Assembly: GCA_964550465.1 (NCBI GenBank)
Contig: CAZJZH010000002.1
Coordinates: 1 to 52,466 of the forward strand
Origin: CAZJZH01 sp964550465
GTDB lineage: Bacteria; Patescibacteriota; Patescibacteriia; JACRDY01
DNA length: 52,466 bases
Reading direction: 5' to 3'
How positions within the stretch are numbered: the stretch's first letter is position 1; every line of letters starts with the position of its first letter. The notes under the pieces were generated by a model that saw only the letters and a list, made by a program, of their open reading frames with translations, made no database searches and was not told the DNA's origin. The position numbers and the translations under genes are program-made. This document shows positions 1 through 7,855 of the stretch, piece by piece.

Positions 1-360
1 ATGAGCGTTGAGGTCAGGCATTTTTTGCTCAGCGATAGCCTTAACTTGTTCGCGGGTGACCGTACCGACTTTCTCCGTTAGCGGCTTACCAGAGCCTTTC
101 TTGATACCGGCTGCTTTCTTCAGTAGCTCAGCAGCTGGAGGCGTCTTGAGGATAAAGTCATAACTACGGTCTTCGTAGACGGTAATTTCTACTGGGATAA
201 TGTCGCCAGCCATTTGCTTGGTGGCATCATTGAACTTAGTACAGAATTCACCGATATTCAGACCGTGCTGACCGAGGGCCGGACCAACTGGTGGGGCTGG
301 GTTGGCCTGAGCGCCGGGAATCTGTAGCTTGATAACAGTACTTACTTTTTTACTTGCCAT
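1..360 (-). CDS. rplK: 50S ribosomal protein L11, 3' end outside window
   Basis: The minus-strand frame begins MASKKVSTVIKLQIPGAQAN and continues with PPVGPALGQHG, the conserved N-terminal signature of ribosomal protein L11. About 120 codons are present and the frame runs off the left edge; the family is usually about 141 residues, so only the last 20 or so are missing. L11 forms the GTPase-associated centre with 23S rRNA helices 43/44. It lies downstream of secE and nusG on the same strand, the classic secE-nusG-rplK order. No clear SD precedes the ATG; about 83 nt separate it from the nusG stop. Confidence 0.97.
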   Translation of the reverse strand, partial: MASKKVSTVIKLQIPGAQANPAPPVGPALGQHGLNIGEFCTKFNDATKQMAGDIIPVEITVYEDRSYDFILKTPPAAELLKKAAGIKKGSGKPLTEKVGTVTREQVKAIAEQKMPDLNAH

Positions 361-443
361 ATAATTATAATACTAAACTCTTGTCTGTTCAGCGGTGAGA
401 AGCTGCTGCCGCGCTGCGACAACACACCGACCAATCAGTAATA

Positions 444-989
444 CTAAATCTTTTGCACCTGAAGGAAGTCCAGCTCAACCGGTGTTTCCCGTCCAAACAT
501 TGATACCAGCGCTTTAACTTTACCGCGGGTGTCATCAATTTCAGAAATCTTACCTTCAAAGTTTTTGAACGGTCCATCAACAATCCGCACTGGCTGACCC
601 ACTTCCAGATCAATCTTAAAGGTTGGCTCATCCACGCCCATCCGCTTCTTCAGTGATTCAATCTCTTTTGGTCCCACTGGTGTTGGGGTGGTGCCAGAGC
701 CGATAAAACCGGTAACGTTTGGCGTGTTTCGTACCACGTACCAAGAGTCATCCGTTACAATCATATCAACCATGACATAGCCGGGGAAAATCTTTTCTTC
801 TACCACCTTACGCTTACCATTCTTAATCTTAATCTTTTTCTCAGTCGGAATAATGACATCAAAAATCTTGTCCTCCATGCCCATAGAGACAATACGTTGG
901 CGCAGGTTGTCAGAGACGTTTTCTTCGTAGCCGGAGTAGGTGTGGATGACGTACCAGCGGCGACCGAGGTCGAGAGTTTGTTTAGCCAT
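444..989 (-). CDS. nusG: Transcription termination/antitermination factor NusG
   Basis: 181 residues. The N-terminal NGN domain (about residues 10-115) is recognised from RRWYVIHTYSGYEENV and the FPGYVMVDM segment. A C-terminal KOW domain (about 128-165) starts at GQPVRIVDGPFKNFEG. NusG binds the RNA polymerase clamp and couples transcription to Rho or to the ribosome through S10. Length and domain order are normal. It sits 12 nt after secE and just before rplK, so the three are probably cotranscribed. No SD is visible before the ATG. Confidence 0.97.
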   Translation of the reverse strand: MAKQTLDLGRRWYVIHTYSGYEENVSDNLRQRIVSMGMEDKIFDVIIPTEKKIKIKNGKRKVVEEKIFPGYVMVDMIVTDDSWYVVRNTPNVTGFIGSGTTPTPVGPKEIESLKKRMGVDEPTFKIDLEVGQPVRIVDGPFKNFEGKISEIDDTRGKVKALVSMFGRETPVELDFLQVQKI

Positions 990-1001
990 AGAATTTTGTT
1001 T

Positions 1002-1184
1002 TTAAATGAATTGCTCTAGCAACCAGTTAAAGAAAAAGTCCAGTCCGCCCAGGAAAATAGCCAAAGCGATACTGATACCAATCACCAGTAGCGTGTGCTT
1101 AATAGTCTCCTGACGGGTGGGCCAGGTGACTTTTTTTAGCTCAGTGTGAGCTTCTTGGAAATATTGGACAATTTTATTGGCCAT
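1002..1184 (-). CDS. secE: Preprotein translocase subunit SecE
   Basis: A 60-residue single-spanning membrane protein starting MANKIVQYFQEAHTELKKV. It has the SecE signature ELKKVTWPTRQE followed by one C-terminal transmembrane helix (about residues 30-55). SecE clamps SecY in the translocon. An upstream in-frame ATG would add 18 residues, but these are encoded by the promoter/leader hairpin region and show no family similarity, so the ATG at 1184 is chosen. It is first in the secE-nusG-rplK unit. Confidence 0.95.
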   Translation of the reverse strand: MANKIVQYFQEAHTELKKVTWPTRQETIKHTLLVIGISIALAIFLGGLDFFFNWLLEQFI

Positions 1185-1197
1185 AGAATTATTGGTT

Positions 1198-1222
1198 TTT
1201 AAAACCGCCCTGGCGGGCAGTT
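1198..1222 (-). promoter_or_regulatory. Leader hairpin upstream of secE (attenuator-like)
   Basis: In the secE mRNA leader the minus strand can fold as an 8-bp GC-rich stem (AACUGCCC / GGGCGGUU, one U.G pair) around a 4-nt loop, followed by a short U/A run. It lies between the promoter and the secE ATG. The shape is that of a weak terminator or attenuator, but the U-tract is short, so regulation is an inference. Confidence 0.4.
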
Positions 1223-1238
1223 CAATCATCGTGCTCAT

Positions 1239-1267
1239 AGCATAGGGGATAGCAGCAGAAATGTCAA
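1239..1267 (-). promoter_or_regulatory. sigma70-type promoter of secE-nusG-rplK
   Basis: On the minus strand a perfect TTGACA (1267-1262) is followed by a 17-bp spacer and TATGCT (1244-1239). Transcription would start near 1232, giving a leader of about 50 nt that contains the hairpin at 1198-1222. Confidence 0.7.
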
Positions 1268-1270
1268 GAG

Positions 1271-1299
1271 TTGACTTTTATCTACGTCTATTGCAATAT
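1271..1299 (+). promoter_or_regulatory. Divergent promoter of the zinc-ribbon/HTH gene
   Basis: TTGACT (1271-1276), 17-bp spacer, CAATAT (1294-1299). Its -35 box starts only 3 bp from the outer edge of the secE -35 box, so the two promoters are back to back and would compete for or share a regulator. Confidence 0.45.
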
Positions 1300-1369
1300 A
1301 GGTAAGCATTTTTGCTCTTTTTACATCATCTGTACACGCTATTACAGGCGTTTCATGGAGGAGGTTATT

Positions 1370-2029
1370 GTGACTCAGTCGCTACCATATCAGCAATATC
1401 AAGCTGCTTTACAGGGAGTTACCAGTCGTTCACCAAGGACGGCGGCCGTGATAGCGCAGCAGCGTCAACTGCGATTAGAGCTAGTGCGGGCACTATTCGA
1501 CTGTCAGTGCGTACTTGATGAAGTATGTCCGCAGTGTCAGCATGTGCCATCGCTGAATCAGTTATATTTTGCGTTTGCTGCAACTGCAGTGCAGCGACGC
1601 GATCAATCAGCGGTATTATGCCCGCAGTGCAGTCATCAGTACAGGCCGCAGGTACGGTGGCAAGAACAGCGGCGATTATACCTCTTAAGCCCGCAAGTTG
1701 TCAGACAGCGGTTGCCGGCGTTAGCAACTTGCCATCAAGACCCTGCGGTATGGCGAATGCGCCAAGCATTTGAGTGCCTGACCTATTGGAGCGCCATATT
1801 TCACTTTGGTAGTCTGCAATTGGCTATGCGACTGACTGGTTGTCGACATACTGTACCTGAAGAATTTGTAGCAGGGTGGCAAGAACGGATCACGCCGCTA
1901 CTCGGTAGCATCCCTGATCGACAAATCGGTCGAGTAACTGGCTATAGCACCAGTACAGTGCAAAAATGGCGCTATGCCGCAGCTCAGCCAGCTTATCATC
2001 GCGGTCGGATACTGCCATGGGTGATGTAA
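1370..2029 (+). CDS. Zinc-ribbon protein with C-terminal HTH, function unknown
   Basis: 219 residues from a GTG start. The start is chosen because a strong SD (GGAGGAGG, 1358-1364) lies just before it; the frame is open 99 nt further upstream, but that part overlaps the promoter. Two CPQC motifs (about residues 52-55 and 90-93) can form a zinc site. The last 50 residues (IPDRQIGRVTGYSTSTVQKW) read as a helix-turn-helix. The middle is Gln/Arg-rich. I do not recognise the family. The HTH and the divergent arrangement with secE-nusG-rplK make a DNA-binding regulator plausible. A strong terminator follows. Confidence 0.75.
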   Translation: MTQSLPYQQYQAALQGVTSRSPRTAAVIAQQRQLRLELVRALFDCQCVLDEVCPQCQHVPSLNQLYFAFAATAVQRRDQSAVLCPQCSHQYRPQVRWQEQRRLYLLSPQVVRQRLPALATCHQDPAVWRMRQAFECLTYWSAIFHFGSLQLAMRLTGCRHTVPEEFVAGWQERITPLLGSIPDRQIGRVTGYSTSTVQKWRYAAAQPAYHRGRILPWVM

Positions 2030-2045
2030 CTGGCTTCACAAGTGT

Positions 2046-2072
2046 AAACTCCCGCTTAGGCGGGAGTTTTAT
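2046..2072 (+). terminator. Rho-independent terminator
   Basis: 10-bp perfect stem (AAACTCCCGC / GCGGGAGTTT) with a TTAG loop, followed by a T-rich run. It closes the zinc-ribbon/HTH gene. Confidence 0.85.
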
Positions 2073-2094
2073 TTTGTGGTATAGTAATAGCACT

Positions 2095-3135
2095 ATGGAT
2101 ATTAAGCAGTTCTTCGTCGCTGCCGCCCAGGCCGGCGCTTCTGACCTTCATTTGATCGCCGGTACACCACCAATGGTGCGTGTTCAAGGTGAGTTGCAGC
2201 CTATCAGCAAGAAGGATCAACCACTGACGGACGCAGTGCTCCGGCCAGCTATTCTGAAGACACTGACACCAGAAGACAAAGCTTTGTTCGAAACACAGAA
2301 GGAGCTGGATTACGCCTACCAGATTGGTGACGTGCGGTTTCGTATCAATCTACATTTACAGCAGCATGGCATTGGTTTATCAGCTCGTTTGATTCCCAAC
2401 GACATCCCCAGTCCGGAAGACATCGCCATGGAACCGGCTCTGTATGAGATGACGCATCTCAAGCAGGGTTTAGTACTGGTGACTGGGCCGACCGGATCCG
2501 GTAAGTCCACTACCTTGGCGACGATGATCAACATCATCAACCAGGAACGGGCTGCTCATATCATCACTGTAGAAGATCCGGTTGAGTTTATCTATCCGCA
2601 GCTGAAGAGCGTGGTGGAGCAGCGGGAAGTGGGCCAAGACACGCATTCGTTCCAGAATGCCTTGCGCCACATTCTGCGCCAAGATCCGGATGTTATTTTG
2701 ATTGGTGAAATGCGGGACCCAGAGACCATGGCCGCCGCCCTGACCGCGGCTGAGACAGGACACTTGGTGTTGTCGACCTTACATACTAACTCGGCTGCGG
2801 AAACCGTTGAGCGAATTATCGACTCGTTTGATACCGAACGGCAGCGGCAGGTTTTGGTCCAGTTAGCAGCATCACTGAGCGCGGTGGTGACGCAGCAGTT
2901 AGTGCCGACCACAGACGGCACGGTTACCGTGGCGCGAGAAATTATGGCGAACACGCCGGCTATCGCCAACCTGATTCGCCAGAATAAAATTGAGCAAATT
3001 GCCTCAGTCATCCAAACCGGGAAGAATGATGGCATGGTTACTATGAGTAATTCACTCAAGGCCCTGCTACAAAAGGGGATTATCACCGAAGAAACCTTCC
3101 GCCACCGCTCCGGCAAGAAGGGGATGTACTTTTAG
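2095..3135 (+). CDS. pilT: Type IV pilus retraction ATPase PilT
   Basis: 346 residues starting MDIKQFFVAAAQAGASDLHL, the typical PilT/PilU beginning. Walker A GPTGSGKST lies near residues 131-139, the Asp box and Walker B (DPDVILIGEMRDPET) near 195-210, and the His box (AAETGHLVLSTLHTNSA) after that. PilT hexamers depolymerise the pilus for twitching, attachment and DNA uptake. The frame extends 43 codons upstream into the previous terminator, so the ATG after a TATAGT-type -10 box (2081-2086) is used; there is no SD. No other pilus genes are in the window. Confidence 0.95.
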   Translation: MDIKQFFVAAAQAGASDLHLIAGTPPMVRVQGELQPISKKDQPLTDAVLRPAILKTLTPEDKALFETQKELDYAYQIGDVRFRINLHLQQHGIGLSARLIPNDIPSPEDIAMEPALYEMTHLKQGLVLVTGPTGSGKSTTLATMINIINQERAAHIITVEDPVEFIYPQLKSVVEQREVGQDTHSFQNALRHILRQDPDVILIGEMRDPETMAAALTAAETGHLVLSTLHTNSAAETVERIIDSFDTERQRQVLVQLAASLSAVVTQQLVPTTDGTVTVAREIMANTPAIANLIRQNKIEQIASVIQTGKNDGMVTMSNSLKALLQKGIITEETFRHRSGKKGMYF

Positions 3136-3192
3136 TGGAAATATGCAATACTGGATGTGAGATAGCGGGCGTGTACAATACGTATCTCCCCA

Positions 3193-3262
3193 TAATCCCA
3201 TATCCCATATCCCATATCTTAATACCTAATACCTAATACCTAATACCTAATACTTAATACCT
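3193..3262. repeat. Two short heptamer tandem repeats
   Basis: Three near-perfect copies of CCCATAT (about 3196-3218) followed by about five copies of TAATACC with one variant unit (to 3262). The array fills the space between pilT and the SPFH gene and ends 6 nt before the next ATG. It may also supply -10-like TAATAC boxes. Confidence 0.85.
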
Positions 3263-3268
3263 TACTCT

Positions 3269-4030
3269 ATGAACGGACTGATATTTTTCTTAGTCGTTGT
3301 AGCGGTCATCATTTTAGCCTCACTGCGCCAGGTCAACCAGTACCAGCGGGGCGTTAAGTTCTTGATGGGTCGTTACCAGCGAACAGAGCACCCTGGTTGG
3401 CGGATTGTGATTCCCGTCTTCCAGCAGATGCGTAAAGTTGATATGCGCGTCAAGGCGGTTGATGTGCCAGACCAGGAAGCGATTACCAAAGATAACGTCT
3501 CTTGTCGTATTAACGCGGTCATTTACTACAAGGTCACTGACGCGGCTAAGGCAGTTATTGAAGTGGAGAATTTCCGCTACGCGGTGTCTCAGCTGGCGCA
3601 GACCACTATGCGGAATGTGGTCGGTGAGGTAGATTTGGACGAGCTGTTGTCTAACCGTGATGATATTTCTAATCGTATCCGACAAATTGTTGATGCGGCT
3701 ACGGACCCATGGGGTATCAAGGTGGATAATGTCGAGCTCAAAGACGTGCTGCTGCCAGCTGACATGCAGCGGACTATCGCTAAGCAAGCAGAAGCAGAGC
3801 GTGAACGGCGGGCGGTGATTATTAAGGCTGAAGGTGAGGTTAGTGCCGCAGAAAACATGGCTAAAGCCGCCACGATCCTGTCTGATGCGGACGGCGCGCT
3901 GCATTTGCGTACACTCCAGTCATTGAATGACTTATCTTCTGACCAGTCCAACACCGTTATCTTTGCTCTGCCAATCGAAGTATTGCGAGCAGTAGAGGGG
4001 CTGGCTACTAAGTTCAACAGCAAACAGTAA
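3269..4030 (+). CDS. SPFH/band-7 (stomatin/slipin-like) membrane protein
   Basis: 253 residues. An N-terminal membrane segment (residues 3-18) is followed by the SPFH domain: VNQYQRGVKFLMGRYQ, the slipin motif DMRVKAVDVPDQEAITKDNV and AVIYYKVTDAAKAV. Then comes an Ala/Glu-rich coiled coil (KQAEAERERRAVIIKAEGE). Slipins form oligomeric rings that organise membrane microdomains and often regulate membrane proteases. No NfeD-type partner gene is adjacent. A terminator follows. Confidence 0.92.
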   Translation: MNGLIFFLVVVAVIILASLRQVNQYQRGVKFLMGRYQRTEHPGWRIVIPVFQQMRKVDMRVKAVDVPDQEAITKDNVSCRINAVIYYKVTDAAKAVIEVENFRYAVSQLAQTTMRNVVGEVDLDELLSNRDDISNRIRQIVDAATDPWGIKVDNVELKDVLLPADMQRTIAKQAEAERERRAVIIKAEGEVSAAENMAKAATILSDADGALHLRTLQSLNDLSSDQSNTVIFALPIEVLRAVEGLATKFNSKQ

Positions 4031-4053
4031 ATTAGGTGTAGACTCAGTAACGA

Positions 4054-4079
4054 CAGAGGTGCGCTCGCACCTCTGTTTT
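4054..4079 (+). terminator. Rho-independent terminator
   Basis: Inverted repeat CAGAGGTG / CACCTCTG, extendable through CG pairs, followed by TTTT. It separates the SPFH gene from the PBP gene. Confidence 0.8.
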
Positions 4080-4081
4080 GC

Positions 4082-4087
4082 TACAAT
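4082..4087 (+). promoter_or_regulatory. -10 box of a leaderless PBP transcript
   Basis: TACAAT is followed by exactly 6 nt and then the ATG at 4094, so transcription is predicted to start at the A of the start codon. No SD is present. Confidence 0.6.
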
Positions 4088-4093
4088 AGCGAC

Positions 4094-5857
4094 ATGGTTC
4101 GACGTGTTGTATCAGGAGGCGTAAAGCATGGACAACAACATCCCTGGCGGCTGACCGCTGTCTGGGTGGTATTTGTGCTCTGTGCGGTGGCTGTAGTGGG
4201 GCGGATGTTTTGGTTGCAGGTGTGGCAGCATAATGACTTTAGTCATTTAGCTGATCAGCAGCATCAGCTGGCAGAAGACATTCAGGCTGAGCGGGGGACG
4301 ATTTTTACTCAAGATAGTCGGGTAGCGGTGTTAGACGAAGAGCATCTCTTCCCGGTAGCTACTAACCAGCAATTTTATTTGGTCTACGCCCAGACCTACG
4401 CCATTGATGATCCGGAGGCCGTAGCCACAGAGCTCAATAGCGTCCTTGATTTACCTGAAGAGGTGATGAGTCGCATTACTCAGCAGCTCGCCAAGCAAAA
4501 TGACCCCTATGAGCCACTGGTCCACCGGGTGACAGAAGAAAAAATTACTGCCCTGGCTGCCTTGGACTTACCAGGTATTGCCTGGGAGAAAGAATATTTG
4601 CGGTATTACCCGTCGGAGCAGGTCGGTAGTAACGTACTGGGATTTGTCGGTTGGGTAGATGACGAGCTACTGGGGCAGTATGGTGTGGAAGGGTATTTTC
4701 AAGACGACTTAGCCGGCCAAGAAGGCTACCGCTACACCGCGCGTGACGCGGCCGGCCGACCAATTGCTATTGCGGTGGGTAACGAGCGACCGGCTGCGGA
4801 CGGAGTAGATATTGTCCTAACTATTGATGATGCCATTCAGTCATTTGCCTGCAATGCCCTCAACGAAGGAGTTAAGCGGTACGATGCGGATGGGGGAGCG
4901 GTGGTGGTGCTGGACCCACAAACCGGAGCCGTGTTGGCTATGTGTAGTAATCCTACCTTTAACCCAAATGCCTATGGTGAGGTAGAAGATGCTAGTTGGT
5001 ACGTCAATAAGGCAATTTTTGATCCGTATGAACCGGGCTCTATTTTCAAGCCCATTACCATGGCAGCGGCCTTGGACCAAGGTGCGGTCACACCAGAGAC
5101 TACCTATGAAGACACCGGTGAGGTGGTGATTGAGCCGCACACTATTAAAAACTCTGACCTGCAGGCCCATGGTATTCAGACTATGGTTGGTGTGCTGAAA
5201 GAGTCGCTTAACACCGGTATGATTTTTGCCATGCGCCAAGTGGGGCCAAACCTATTCAAAGAATACATCGAGCGGTTTGGCTTTGGCGAAAAGACAGGTA
5301 TTCGCTTACAGACCGAGCAGGCGGGAGTGATTGATTCGCTGCAACGTCGAGGTGAGATTTATGCGGCGACAGCCTCATTTGGTCAGGGGATTACTACTAC
5401 TGCGCTACAGATGGTTAACGCCTACGCGGCTATCGCTAATGGGGGGATACTGATGCGACCATATGTCATTGATCGCATCATCAGCCCTGATAGCACAGAG
5501 ACCATCACTGAGCCAGAGCGCTTACGGCGAGTGATCGAGCCACGAACGGCCAATGTCTTGTCTGGTATGTTGGTGGAAGTGGTGCGTAATGGTCATGCGG
5601 GCAAGGCGGGAGTAGATAACTATTACATCGCGGGGAAGACCGGTACGGCTCAGGTGGCTGAGGGTGGTGAGTATGGCAATCAGACCATCCACAGTTTTGT
5701 GGGCTTTGGTCCGGTGGCTGACCCGGCCTTTGTGATGATTGTCCGCTTAGATCACCCCACAGCGGCGCGCTTTTCTTCTGACACAGCTGCGCCAGTATTT
5801 GGCAAAATCGCTGAATTTATTCTACAGTACTACCAAGTGCCGCCCGATGAGCGGTAA
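4094..5857 (+). CDS. ftsI: Penicillin-binding protein 2 / FtsI-type transpeptidase
   Basis: 587 residues. One N-terminal transmembrane helix (about 18-38), a PBP dimerisation domain (about 55-220) and a transpeptidase domain. Active-site motifs: SxxK in EPGSIFKPIT (Ser near residue 316), SxN in KESLNTG (near 371) and KTG in AGKTGTAQ (near 514). It cross-links peptidoglycan. There is no C-terminal PASTA domain. It is 12 nt upstream of murF, forming a cell-wall unit. Whether it is the division (FtsI) or elongation enzyme cannot be settled from this window. Confidence 0.9.
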   Translation: MVRRVVSGGVKHGQQHPWRLTAVWVVFVLCAVAVVGRMFWLQVWQHNDFSHLADQQHQLAEDIQAERGTIFTQDSRVAVLDEEHLFPVATNQQFYLVYAQTYAIDDPEAVATELNSVLDLPEEVMSRITQQLAKQNDPYEPLVHRVTEEKITALAALDLPGIAWEKEYLRYYPSEQVGSNVLGFVGWVDDELLGQYGVEGYFQDDLAGQEGYRYTARDAAGRPIAIAVGNERPAADGVDIVLTIDDAIQSFACNALNEGVKRYDADGGAVVVLDPQTGAVLAMCSNPTFNPNAYGEVEDASWYVNKAIFDPYEPGSIFKPITMAAALDQGAVTPETTYEDTGEVVIEPHTIKNSDLQAHGIQTMVGVLKESLNTGMIFAMRQVGPNLFKEYIERFGFGEKTGIRLQTEQAGVIDSLQRRGEIYAATASFGQGITTTALQMVNAYAAIANGGILMRPYVIDRIISPDSTETITEPERLRRVIEPRTANVLSGMLVEVVRNGHAGKAGVDNYYIAGKTGTAQVAEGGEYGNQTIHSFVGFGPVADPAFVMIVRLDHPTAARFSSDTAAPVFGKIAEFILQYYQVPPDER

Positions 5858-5869
5858 ACTATATTTTTT

Positions 5870-7174
5870 ATGAAACAATTTGTTCAAAACAGCCTGCGAT
5901 GGCTAGCGAAAAAAATTCTAGCTAAGTACCGACCGAAGGTAGTGGGGATTTCCGGTAGTATTGGTAAGACGTCTGCCAAAGAAGCAATTGATACGGTGGT
6001 GTCATCAGCCTTTCGTACCCGGGCCAGTGCTAAAAGTTACAACAATGAATTTGGTGTGCCGTTAACGATTATCGGCGCGGCAGCTGGTGGTAAAAATCCA
6101 TGGAAGTGGCTGAAGGTATTTGCAAAAGCCGCTCGACTACTCCTCCGAACAGATAAATCATATCCGGAGCTGCTCGTCTTAGAGCTGGGCATTGACCACC
6201 CAGGTGACACTGCTTACTTCAATACTTTTATTCGCTGTGATGTGGCGGTGCTGACCGCTATTGCCCCGGTGCATATTGAGTTTTTTGGTACACTGGAAGC
6301 ACTGGCCAAAGAAGAGGCTATGTTGGTTAACAGTTTAGATAAAGACGCTACGGCGGTGCTGGCAGCTGATCAGCCGCTGGTGATGGCGCATACGGAAAAA
6401 ACCAAGGCCCAGGTGTTAACCTACGGCTTTAATGAGGGGGCTCACATCCAGGCGCTGGAAGAGCGAGTATCTGGTCAGGTGCGGGAAGGTGATGGGGTAG
6501 AGGCCATTCGGGGGGTTAGTTTCAAGGTGTCGTATGATGGTAATACTGTGCCAGTGCTGCTACCAAACGCGGTAGGGCGGCATTCGGTTAACGCAGCACT
6601 GGTAGCTACAGCGGTTGGTGTGGCCCTGGGGTTAAACCTAGTCCGGATTGCCGAAAGTTTGCGCCAGTACCATCCACCACGAGGCCGGATGAATCTTATC
6701 CCTGGCATTAAGTATACGCTGTTGATTGATGACACCTATAATTCTTCACCTATTCCGGTAGAGGCAGCGCTGGATGTTTTGGCCGCCGTGGAGTTACCAC
6801 AGCAACGTCATACCTACGCGGTGTTGGGGGATATGTTGGAGCTAGGAGCAATTACGGACAACGCTCACCGGCAGGTGGGTCGCCAAGTGGTGGAGCGGGG
6901 TATTGATTACCTGGTGACGGTAGGGGCTAAATCAAAACTGACGGCTGATGCGGCTATTGCTGCTGGCATGAACCCTGACCATATCTTTTCCTTTGACAAA
7001 TCGCCACAAGCTGGTATATTTCTGCAGGATCGGATTGAGCAGGGGGATTTACTGCTGATCAAAGGTTCACAGGGTATGCGGATGGAACGGATCGTCAAAG
7101 AGTTGATGGCCGAACCACTGCGCGCCCAGGACTTACTCTGTCGACAAGAAGAGAAATGGCTTAATACAGAGTAA
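5870..7174 (+). CDS. murF: UDP-N-acetylmuramoyl-tripeptide--D-Ala-D-Ala ligase (MurF-like)
   Basis: 434 residues. The Mur-ligase P-loop GSIGKTSAKEAI is at about residues 29-40. The central-domain signature YNNEFGVPLTIIGA, the motif LELGIDHPGDTAYF and the C-terminal LLIDDTYNSSPIPVEAALDVL / VLGDMLELG are MurF hallmarks. It adds D-Ala-D-Ala to the UDP-MurNAc-tripeptide in the cytoplasm. It follows the transpeptidase gene by 12 nt, so cotranscription is likely. The usual separate N-terminal domain is short, as in compact MurF homologues. Confidence 0.9.
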   Translation: MKQFVQNSLRWLAKKILAKYRPKVVGISGSIGKTSAKEAIDTVVSSAFRTRASAKSYNNEFGVPLTIIGAAAGGKNPWKWLKVFAKAARLLLRTDKSYPELLVLELGIDHPGDTAYFNTFIRCDVAVLTAIAPVHIEFFGTLEALAKEEAMLVNSLDKDATAVLAADQPLVMAHTEKTKAQVLTYGFNEGAHIQALEERVSGQVREGDGVEAIRGVSFKVSYDGNTVPVLLPNAVGRHSVNAALVATAVGVALGLNLVRIAESLRQYHPPRGRMNLIPGIKYTLLIDDTYNSSPIPVEAALDVLAAVELPQQRHTYAVLGDMLELGAITDNAHRQVGRQVVERGIDYLVTVGAKSKLTADAAIAAGMNPDHIFSFDKSPQAGIFLQDRIEQGDLLLIKGSQGMRMERIVKELMAEPLRAQDLLCRQEEKWLNTE

Positions 7175-7208
7175 TTACCAATTACCAATTAATAATTACT
7201 AATTGGTA
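7173..7208. repeat. AATTACC/AATTAAT simple repeat
   Basis: Low-complexity run built from TTACCAA and TAATTAC units directly after the murF stop. The same sequence style recurs at 7611-7643 and 47580-47725. Confidence 0.7.
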
Positions 7209-7261
7209 GATTAAGAAACGTTCATTTACAATATCATACCATACCCTTAAGTAGGTGAGGT

Positions 7262-7615
7262 ATGAAAAGAAATATTGTGCTAGAAAAAAGCTACCGCTTT
7301 GCCTTGCGAATTGTTGAGCTGTCGCTGTTTCTTAGTCAATCCAAAAAAGAGTTTGTGTTATCCAGGCAGTTATTGCGGAGCGGCACTTCTATAGGAGCAA
7401 ATATAGAAGAGGCGATTGGTGGACAATCACGCAAAGATTTTATGATGAAAATAACAATTGCTTATAAGGAAGCTCGAGAGACGCACTATTGGTTGCGCAT
7501 TTTACGAGACAGTCAGCTACTTACAGCGGCTCAAGTTGAGGTATTGTTGCGCGACTGTGATGAATTATTGCGCCTATTAACATCAATTCAAAAAACCATG
7601 AAAAACCATAATTAG
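7262..7615 (+). CDS. Four-helix bundle protein (23S rRNA IVS-protein family)
   Basis: 117 residues with the hallmarks of this family: SYRFALRIVELSLFL, LLRSGTSIGANIEEA, QSRKDFMMKITIAYKEARETHYWLRIL. An SD-like AGGTGAGG precedes the ATG by a short gap. First named from ORFs inside 23S rRNA intervening sequences, most members are free-standing, are common in CPR genomes and have no settled function. It sits between two low-complexity repeats and just before tRNA-Glu. Confidence 0.92.
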   Translation: MKRNIVLEKSYRFALRIVELSLFLSQSKKEFVLSRQLLRSGTSIGANIEEAIGGQSRKDFMMKITIAYKEARETHYWLRILRDSQLLTAAQVEVLLRDCDELLRLLTSIQKTMKNHN

Positions 7616-7643
7616 TAATTAGTAATTCTTAATTAGTAATTAT
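7611..7643. repeat. AATTAGT simple repeat
   Basis: Three AATTAGTAAT-type units between the four-helix-bundle gene and tRNA-Glu. The first unit overlaps the gene's stop codon. Confidence 0.7.
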
Positions 7644-7648
7644 ATTGA

Positions 7649-7723
7649 GGCCCTATCGTCTAGCGGTTAGGACGCCGCCCTCTCACGGCGGAAACCGGGG
7701 TTCGATTCCCCGTAGGGTCACCA
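7649..7723 (+). tRNA. tRNA-Glu, anticodon CUC
   Basis: Full cloverleaf of 75 nt with encoded CCA. The acceptor GGCCCTA pairs with TAGGGTC (one G.U). The anticodon stem CCGCC/GGCGG encloses CTCTCAC, giving anticodon CTC. The T-arm is CGGGG-TTCGATT-CCCCG. The discriminator base is A (7720). It lies immediately left of the AT-rich accessory segment, a common insertion position, but I found no second copy of its 3' end to the right. Confidence 0.97.
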
Positions 7724-7797
7724 ACATAAAAAAGTATCGAGACCCGAGTGGCCTGTCTCGGTACGCTTGAATAGCGACGTGGCCAATCGCCCAAGAG

Positions 7798-7824
7798 ATC
7801 ACCTATAATTTTAGGTGATTTTTT
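7798..7824 (+). terminator. Rho-independent terminator after tRNA-Glu
   Basis: 8-bp stem ATCACCTA / TAGGTGAT followed by six T. A second weaker hairpin (TATCGAGAC / GTCTCGGTA, about 7733-7763) lies between it and the tRNA. Confidence 0.8.
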
Positions 7825-7855
7825 GGTATACTTTAATAATTGGATTTCTGATTAT

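Noticed and set aside
3193..3262. CRISPR array
   Set aside because: The repeats are contiguous 7-mers without spacers; no cas genes are present, and no CRISPR array was seen in the window.
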